Source of the DNA: Pseudoalteromonas haloplanktis ATCC 14393
GTDB taxonomy: Bacteria > Pseudomonadota > Gammaproteobacteria > Enterobacterales > Alteromonadaceae
Reading direction: 5' to 3'
Length of the DNA: 64,000 bases
Assembly (NCBI RefSeq): GCF_000238355.1
Contig: NZ_AHCA01000002.1
Span: 434,001-498,000, forward strand
Shown in pieces: positions 58,895-64,000 of the stretch. The notes under the pieces are model-generated. The model had not been told where the DNA came from. It worked only from the letters and a program-made list of their open reading frames with translations, and ran no database searches. Position numbers and translations under genes: made by a program. Within the stretch, counting starts at the first letter, position 1. Each line of letters opens with the position of its first letter.

Positions 58895-59235
58895 TACATA
58901 GTTAAAGAATATAAGCGCCTTGCACTGCAAGGCGTTTTTTTTTGCTTTAAAAATGGTAGAATGCGCCCCATATCTAACCGACAAATAATCTGAATAGCAA
59001 TTACATTACTTATGTAAGCAATTATAGTGCAAAAAACGTCGCTTAGTGCAGCTAAGTATTGAGCTTATCGACTTGTTTTTACATCAAAAATTTACCGTGA
59101 TTGGTGGTAATTTAAAGCACTCAAGCCAATGCGCTAATAATGCAATTGTTATTATGGTCGAGAGCAGATTAACAGAACGGTTTATTGTTTAGCTAAGTAA
59201 AACTAAACACACATTAAGTATGAGGAGTCAACGTC
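58895..59235. other. Intergenic region between dacA and ybeD
   Basis: A 341-bp gap with the dacA terminator at its start and the ybeD promoter region after it. It has a short inverted repeat TTACAT/ATGTAA (59001-59017) set between two copies of GCAATTA. I see no gene. Confidence 0.5.
58916..58943 (+). terminator. Terminator of dacA
   Basis: An 8-bp GC-rich stem CGCCTTGC/GCAAGGCG (58916-58923 and 58927-58934) with a three-base loop and nine T. It ends the leuS-dacA block. Confidence 0.92.
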
Positions 59236-59514
59236 GTGGCTACACCGGTAAAAAATACTAAATTTGATGAATATTTAGAGTACCCTTGCCCATTTACATT
59301 TCGTGTAATGGGGTTGGCAAACGTCAACTTAACAGATCAAATTCTAACTAAGTTACAACCTATTGCACCTGGCGACTATGCTCCTAAAGTAAAACCCAGT
59401 AGTAAAGGTAATTACGAGTCAGTTAGCCTTGTAGTTACAGTAACCAGCGGCGCTCATATTGAAGAAATTTACAACGTTATCAGTGCGATTGATGACGTAC
59501 GACACATGCTTTAA
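59236..59514 (+). CDS. ybeD: YbeD-family (DUF493) protein
   Basis: A 92-residue small protein of the UPF0250 family, an ACT-like fold. CPFTFRVMG near residue 18-26 and [20 protein letters not shown] match E. coli YbeD, which also precedes lipB. GTG start with AGGAG ahead. Function unknown; may tune lipoate or amino-acid metabolism. Confidence 0.92.
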   Translation: MATPVKNTKFDEYLEYPCPFTFRVMGLANVNLTDQILTKLQPIAPGDYAPKVKPSSKGNYESVSLVVTVTSGAHIEEIYNVISAIDDVRHML

Positions 59515-59533
59515 GCGCAAAGCGGAGTCAGCA

Positions 59534-60187
59534 GTGAGCGAAAACACCCTAATCGTCCGTCAACTAGGTAGACAGCGTTACATGCCAATATGGCAAAAAA
59601 TGCAAAACTATACCGACGTACGTACTGAACATGATGCAGATGAAATCTGGCTCGTTGAACATGAGCCCGTATTCACGCAAGGCCAAGCCGGTAAAGATGA
59701 ACATCTACTTGCGCCAGGCGACATAGAAGTGATCAAAGTTGATCGCGGTGGTCAAGTCACCTATCACGGACCAGGTCAGCAAATGATGTACGTTTTATTT
59801 AACTTACGTCGCTTAAAAATTGGCGTGCGAGAACTGGTCACTTGGCTTGAAGAGTGTATTATCGATACACTCAATGATTATGGCATTGCAGCCTACGCCA
59901 AAGCAGATGCACCAGGGGTGTATGTTAACGACAGCAAAATAGCATCATTAGGGCTTCGCGTTCGTCGCGGTTGTTCTTTTCATGGTCTAGCACTGAATGT
60001 AAACATGGATATGAGCCCATTTCTGCGCATTAACCCATGTGGTTATGCGGGCATGAATATGGTGCAAACAACCGACTTAAACGGCCCAGAAAATCTTGCA
60101 CAAGCAGGTACTGGACTCGTAAAACACATGATAAAAAAACTTAATGCAACTGCCGTTAAGTATACTGAAGGGTTTGAAAACGAATGA
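59534..60187 (+). CDS. lipB: Octanoyl-ACP:protein N-octanoyltransferase
   Basis: LipB attaches octanoyl from ACP to the lipoyl domains. I start at GTG 59534 (ribosome-binding site AGCGGAG), giving 217 residues; the frame upstream is spurious and overlaps ybeD. The catalytic pair fits E. coli numbering exactly: K135 in [13 protein letters not shown] and C169 in NPCGYAGM. It overlaps lipA by four bases. Confidence 0.96.
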   Translation: MSENTLIVRQLGRQRYMPIWQKMQNYTDVRTEHDADEIWLVEHEPVFTQGQAGKDEHLLAPGDIEVIKVDRGGQVTYHGPGQQMMYVLFNLRRLKIGVRELVTWLEECIIDTLNDYGIAAYAKADAPGVYVNDSKIASLGLRVRRGCSFHGLALNVNMDMSPFLRINPCGYAGMNMVQTTDLNGPENLAQAGTGLVKHMIKKLNATAVKYTEGFENE

Positions 60188-61149
60188 ATAAACCAGTCAA
60201 GATGGAACCAGGGGTAAAACTGCGTGACGCTGAAAAAATGGCGTTGATCCCAGTCAAAGTATTGCCGACTGAAAAAAACGAGATGTTGCGTAAGCCAGAA
60301 TGGCTAAAAATTCGCTTACCTAAATCAACCGAACGTATCGACGGCATTAAACAAGCCATGCGTAAACATGGTTTGCATTCAGTGTGTGAAGAGGCTTCAT
60401 GCCCTAACCTATCTGAATGCTTTAACCACGGTACAGCAACCTTTATGATTTTAGGCGCTATTTGTACGCGTCGTTGCCCATTTTGTGATGTTGCACACGG
60501 TCGTCCATTAAAACCTGACGCCGCGGAGCCTGAAAAACTCGCATTAACAATTAAAGATATGAAGCTAAGTTATGTAGTGATCACCTCTGTAGATCGTGAT
60601 GATTTACGTGATGGCGGCGCACAACATTTTGCTGACTGTATTCGCGAAATTCGCAAACATAATCCAAAAATCACTATTGAGATTTTAGTACCCGATTTCC
60701 GTGGCCGTATGGACCGCGCACTAGAGATTTTAATTGAAACACCACCTGATGTTTTCAATCATAACCTTGAAACTGCCCCACGATTATACAAACTTGCCCG
60801 TCCAGGTGCTGACTACAAATGGTCATTAGAATTACTGCGTCGCTTTAAAGAAGCCCACCCAGAAGTGAAAACTAAATCTGGCTTAATGGTTGGTCTTGGT
60901 GAAGAAATTAGTGAAATCGAAGAAGTGTTACGTGATTTACGTGCGCACAACGTCGACATGCTTACTGTAGGTCAATACCTACAACCTTCTAAGCACCACT
61001 TACCGGTCAAACGCTACGTGCCACCAGCTGAGTTTGACGCACTGAAAGAATACGCCGATGAAATTGGCTTCACTCATGCAGCATCAGGGCCATTTGTTCG
61101 TTCAAGCTACCACGCTGATCAACAAGCCGCAGGCAAAGAAGTAAAGTAA
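60184..61149 (+). CDS. lipA: Lipoyl synthase
   Basis: A 321-residue radical-SAM enzyme that inserts two sulfurs into octanoyl groups. Auxiliary cluster cysteines C68, C73, C79 and radical-SAM cysteines C94, C98, C101 (CTRRCPFC) match E. coli LipA positions. RSSYHAD near the C-terminus gives the conserved Ser ligand. It overlaps lipB; a terminator follows. Confidence 0.98.
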   Translation: MNKPVKMEPGVKLRDAEKMALIPVKVLPTEKNEMLRKPEWLKIRLPKSTERIDGIKQAMRKHGLHSVCEEASCPNLSECFNHGTATFMILGAICTRRCPFCDVAHGRPLKPDAAEPEKLALTIKDMKLSYVVITSVDRDDLRDGGAQHFADCIREIRKHNPKITIEILVPDFRGRMDRALEILIETPPDVFNHNLETAPRLYKLARPGADYKWSLELLRRFKEAHPEVKTKSGLMVGLGEEISEIEEVLRDLRAHNVDMLTVGQYLQPSKHHLPVKRYVPPAEFDALKEYADEIGFTHAASGPFVRSSYHADQQAAGKEVK

Positions 61150-61168
61150 CCACCTCGGTCACGATTGA

Positions 61169-61208
61169 AAAAGCCGTTAGTGATGCATAAGCAACTAACG
61201 GCTTTTTT
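61169..61208 (+). terminator. Terminator of lipA
   Basis: A 12-bp stem AAAAGCCGTTAG (61169-61180) with CTAACGGCTTTT (61195-61206) and a T-run ends the lipoate operon. Confidence 0.9.
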
Positions 61209-61270
61209 ATGCGATTGATGCGCCTTTTTATCGCAATACTGTTGGGTTATTAACTATTATAGCTTGTTAA

Positions 61271-61296
61271 AATGGTTAAATATTTAACTCGATACT
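61271..61296. repeat. Remnant similar to the MITE right end
   Basis: ATGGTTAAATATTTAA (61272-61287) is identical to the right arm of the MITE-like element at 25812-25827, and the CGAT that follows fits too, but the last bases (TGGTAT) are not kept. It lies between lipA and the lyase-like lipoprotein gene. Confidence 0.6.
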
Positions 61297-61313
61297 CTAG
61301 GCCTTAAACGAGA

Positions 61314-62597
61314 TCACTCAGCGGATAAAGTTCCTTTTTTAATCGAAAAATCAGCAAATCTTACTTGCTCTTCATCAGCGCGAAGGCTGTCTGTTTCAAC
61401 TATTGAGCGATATATGCCCCATTTAGGCCGTGCAAAGTCTTTCTCGCTAAAGCCACGCCACATATCTATATTTTGTTCGTGAATATTAAATATCTCTTGT
61501 TTATCGCTTAAACGGGTTAATGTCATTGCAAACTGACCGTTTTCACTAAAAGTTGCTTGCACAAACACCTCAACCCATTCATCTGTAATCAGTGACCAAT
61601 CAGTTTCAATAAGATTTTTATCAAGCCCTGTGCTCTTCCCACTTTCATCAAAGCCGGCACTATAGCGTACTTGTAATTGATTACCTGTACTGTTTTTTTG
61701 AGCTCCAGAGAGAGTAATTATGGGTTGATCGTCATTACCATTGGTATTGTCGTTACTCTCGTTTCGTGCCTTTATTTGAAAGAAATGGCTAAATTTACTC
61801 GTGAGTTCAAGCTCACTACTTACTTTAAATTTCCAACTATATTGGAATGTTTCATCTTTATAAGCGAGCGTCGAATCTGGTGACTTATCATATGCTTTGA
61901 TTTCGTTGCGTTGTCTATCACTTGGACCGCTATCTTTGTCTTGATCGTCATCACGATGCGCTAAAAAAACAAAATGACTTCCAACTGTCGTATCTGTATC
62001 TTCTATAATGTGTAACACACCTTGGTGGTTTCCTTCATACATATCAGGAGACTCAATAGAGCCTTTAGCAAATACATTCTCAATTAGAGTGTACGCATCG
62101 GCTCCTTGATCAACACCATCCGATTTTAATACAACCTCAGATATTGCAATAAACCCCATTAAAGCGTCTCTATCACCTCCTTCAATTGTAATTGTGATTT
62201 GTGCTGTTGTTCCATCAATAGCAGTTACCGTAACAACATCTTCTAATAACTGGCCTTTTGCTAAAGTAGAAATATCATGGTTATCAACATCCACAAAATA
62301 TGACCAATTCCCCTCTTCATCAAGATTAAAAAAACCATAAGATGAAGGTGAATTGGTCTGAACATTAAAGAAATCTTCCCCAGACTGCGCATCAGTAATA
62401 TTTAACTTACCATTGATATTTAAAACTGTAGTGTTATTTAACTTTCCTATTTTTTCGCCACTTATAACTGCCGGATCTTGCTTAGCAATTGCAGTATCGG
62501 CTGTACTCTTAGTATCAGAACTACCACACCCAGCTAGAGCACTTGATAAAACAGACACATAAAACATAGTCCTTAGTTTGGAATTACAGTTAATCAC
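61314..62597 (-). CDS. Lipoprotein with VCBS-like repeat and polysaccharide lyase-like domain
   Basis: The 427-residue product has a lipobox (LAGC, Cys24) and a serine/threonine linker. A cadherin/VCBS-like domain follows (~45-140, with NWSYFVDVDNHDISTLAKGQ). The C-terminal ~280 residues look like the heparinase I-like lyase fold, with RQRNEIKAYD, FSHFFQIKARN, VFVQATFSENG and KWGIYRSI. This is the layout of cell-surface alginate or sulfated-glycan lyases, so an envelope-bound lyase is likely, but the PL family and substrate cannot be fixed. Single gene. Confidence 0.7.
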   Translation of the reverse strand: MINCNSKLRTMFYVSVLSSALAGCGSSDTKSTADTAIAKQDPAVISGEKIGKLNNTTVLNINGKLNITDAQSGEDFFNVQTNSPSSYGFFNLDEEGNWSYFVDVDNHDISTLAKGQLLEDVVTVTAIDGTTAQITITIEGGDRDALMGFIAISEVVLKSDGVDQGADAYTLIENVFAKGSIESPDMYEGNHQGVLHIIEDTDTTVGSHFVFLAHRDDDQDKDSGPSDRQRNEIKAYDKSPDSTLAYKDETFQYSWKFKVSSELELTSKFSHFFQIKARNESNDNTNGNDDQPIITLSGAQKNSTGNQLQVRYSAGFDESGKSTGLDKNLIETDWSLITDEWVEVFVQATFSENGQFAMTLTRLSDKQEIFNIHEQNIDMWRGFSEKDFARPKWGIYRSIVETDSLRADEEQVRFADFSIKKGTLSAE

Positions 62598-62746
62598 AGG
62601 CAGTCACTCACATAATTGGTATGCCAATAATATAAATTTTAACTTACCAATTAACAACAAAAATTTAACTTTTGATTTTTCTAGCTCGTCGTTTGGGTTG
62701 CAATATTACTAAAGGAGATGTACTAAAATAACTTATGTAAGCTGGG

Positions 62747-63259
62747 CTAATGAGTATGAGGGCTTTTAAGTTTTTCCACATTACTTCTTTCTCGCTCCAT
62801 AGCATGTTTTTCGTGGGCGACTAGTTGTTCAAGTTCTGCCTCTGGTAATGGCGTAATTGCCGCTTCGCAGCTAAACTCAATATGCGGTAAAACATGCGAA
62901 AACACATAATACACGCGCGCTATATGAAATTCAGAGCTAACTAAGATAGCTTTTTTGGCCTCAGCGCTTGCTAAAATAGGCTCAGCAAGTGTGGCATCTT
63001 CAAATGTAAAGCGGCTTAACGCAACCGGCAAAAATGCATTTTCAGGCACGCCAAGTTTAATTAAATAAGCTTTAGTTAAATCGCCATGTGCAGTATTAGT
63101 CGTATTGAAATGTGCCCCAAAACCACCAGTACAAAGTAATTTAGAATATGGCTGCTGCAAAAATACTTGATACGCCTTGTCACACCGGCTTTTGGCAATC
63201 GCCGTTAAACTACCATCGCTATTATTAGGTGCACCTAACAGAATAATTACACTGCTCAT
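62747..63259 (-). CDS. YdcF/DUF218-family protein
   Basis: A 170-residue DUF218 protein. It begins VIILLGAPNNSDGSLTAIAK and keeps the family pattern LLCTGGFG, then KAILVSSEFHIARVYYVFSH with the His. Members such as SanA, ElyC and YdcF act in envelope or SAM-linked processes; the role here is open. No signal peptide or membrane helix is seen. Transcribed in the same direction as the aldo/keto reductase, 112 bp after it. Confidence 0.82.
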   Translation of the reverse strand: MSSVIILLGAPNNSDGSLTAIAKSRCDKAYQVFLQQPYSKLLCTGGFGAHFNTTNTAHGDLTKAYLIKLGVPENAFLPVALSRFTFEDATLAEPILASAEAKKAILVSSEFHIARVYYVFSHVLPHIEFSCEAAITPLPEAELEQLVAHEKHAMERERSNVEKLKSPHTH

Positions 63260-63325
63260 ACTGATCCTTGTTACTGAAACTCAACCATTTCACTAAACAA
63301 TATTCTTTATTTTGCTAATTAGAAT

Positions 63326-63350
63326 AAAAGTGCAGACCGGCTGCACTTTT
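63326..63350 (-). terminator. Terminator after the aldo/keto reductase gene
   Basis: AAAAGTGCAG (63326-63335) pairs perfectly with CTGCACTTTT (63341-63350) over a five-base loop, just past the stop of the minus-strand gene. Confidence 0.8.
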
Positions 63351-63371
63351 AATTAATATTATCAAACAAGC

Positions 63372-64000
63372 CTATTGATCCCACTCAGGGGCAAAGTCTG
63401 GCGTTGCTTGGCGATCACTACAATCGAGCGCATCAATACGGGCAATATCTTCCTCGTCCAGTTTTAATGCTTTGTCATTAAAGTTATCAACTAAATTTTT
63501 ACGCTTAGTTGATGATGGAATGGTGGTCATACCGTTGGCATTTTCCCATGCAATCACCACTTGCGCAGGACTTGCGCCGTGCTTATTAGCAATATCAATT
63601 ATTGTTTCATCGCTTAACACTTTACCAACTACAAATGGCATATAAGCAGTGACATGAATGTCATGTTGCTGACAAAATGCCCGTAGTTTAGTGTTAGTTA
63701 AATATGGGTGCACTTCTATTTGATTGGTAAATATTTCCCGTGAGTCCAGTGTTTGCATAGCCTCTTTTAAATTCGCTATGGTGAAGTTAGAAACCCCAAT
63801 ATGCTTAGTTAAGCCAAGCTCTTTTGCCTTTAATAATTGCGTTAAATACTCGCTCATTGGTTCATTGTTTGATGGCGCAGGCCAATGGATCAACAATAAA
63901 TCGACCGAATCAAGCTTAAGTTTCACCAGCGACTCTTGCACACTGTCTATAAAATCATTTTTGTTGAGTTTGTTATTCCACACTTTAGTGGTAATAAATA
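63372..64000 (-). CDS. Aldo/keto reductase (partial, cut by window edge)
   Basis: The C-terminal ~210 residues of an NADPH-dependent aldo/keto reductase. The frame runs open past 63983 to the window end, and the preceding codons read FITTKVWNNK, the family's strand-3 motif with the catalytic Lys. LLIHWPAP holds the catalytic His, IGVSNF the cofactor-binding Ser/Asn, and IPSSTKRKNLVDNF the NADP-binding segment. Similar to 2,5-diketo-gluconate reductases (Dkg); substrate uncertain. The 5' end is outside the window. Confidence 0.92.
   Translation of the reverse strand, partial: FITTKVWNNKLNKNDFIDSVQESLVKLKLDSVDLLLIHWPAPSNNEPMSEYLTQLLKAKELGLTKHIGVSNFTIANLKEAMQTLDSREIFTNQIEVHPYLTNTKLRAFCQQHDIHVTAYMPFVVGKVLSDETIIDIANKHGASPAQVVIAWENANGMTTIPSSTKRKNLVDNFNDKALKLDEEDIARIDALDCSDRQATPDFAPEWDQ

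Noticed and set aside
59459..60187. Longer LipB starting at 59459
   Set aside because: The extra 25 codons overlap ybeD in another frame; GTG 59534 has a ribosome-binding site and puts K135/C169 at the E. coli numbers.

Overview
The window reads as one contiguous piece of chromosome from a marine gammaproteobacterium of the order Alteromonadales, most likely Pseudoalteromonas or a close relative. The reasons are the AT-rich composition, the block ybeL-leuS-lptE-holA-nadD-rsfS-rlmH-mrdA-mrdB-rlpA-dacA-ybeD-lipB-lipA in the order known from enterics, the CysB/SdaA/class I fumarase set, and secreted polysaccharide-degrading enzymes. The genus is inferred from protein resemblance, not from rRNA. 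No rRNA, tRNA, CRISPR array, prophage or intact insertion sequence was seen.

Layout. 0.2-6.2 kb (minus): a lipoprotein, a large periplasmic beta-propeller sensor joined to a diguanylate cyclase, and a chloramphenicol acetyltransferase-like enzyme. 6.2-16.2 kb: central metabolism and sulfur control, with leucine dehydrogenase, class I fumarase, pabB-nudL, sdaA, cysB, a coiled-coil membrane-anchored protein and a purine permease. 16.3-19 kb: a Sel1-repeat protein, a LysR regulator broken by one nonsense codon, and the divergent FAD oxidoreductase it probably controlled. 19-24.5 kb: an accessory segment with a PH-like small protein, an acyltransferase-3 protein, a DesK/NarL-type two-component pair and a frameshifted small membrane protein. 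Two direct copies of a ~155-bp non-coding repeat bracket this segment. 24.5-31 kb: an SOS-type sulA, ychJ, a MITE-like element, a secreted multidomain pectate lyase, a minus-strand operon of four small genes, a LysE remnant and a cysteine-cluster protein. 31-40.5 kb: a DUF3360 transporter with a structured leader, MYG1-family hydrolase, MscS channel, YihY/BrkB protein, pirin, glutathionyl-hydroquinone reductase, a membrane protein, an enoyl-CoA hydratase-like enzyme and an NAD(P)-binding protein. 40.5-47.5 kb (minus): a tricorn-like protease, a coiled-coil protein, and a membrane FKBP two bases downstream of a LonB-like protease. 47.5-61.2 kb: the conserved envelope/lipoate block. 61.3-64 kb (minus): a lyase-like lipoprotein, a DUF218 protein and an aldo/keto reductase cut by the window edge.

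Genes that work together. The leuS-dacA run couples leucyl-tRNA charging, outer-membrane LPS assembly (LptE), DNA polymerase III loading (HolA), NAD synthesis (NadD), ribosome control (RsfS, RlmH) and lateral-wall peptidoglycan synthesis and trimming (PBP2, RodA, RlpA, PBP5). ybeD-lipB-lipA makes lipoate. pabB and nudL are four bases apart. The Lon-like protease and FKBP form a proteostasis pair.

I did not find a clearly new multi-gene system. The best leads are non-coding: the direct repeats around the two-component/acyltransferase segment, the three-strand leader before the DUF3360 transporter, the terminator-like leader of leuS, the tandem SOS half-sites before sulA, and a MITE-like element with 35-bp inverted ends.
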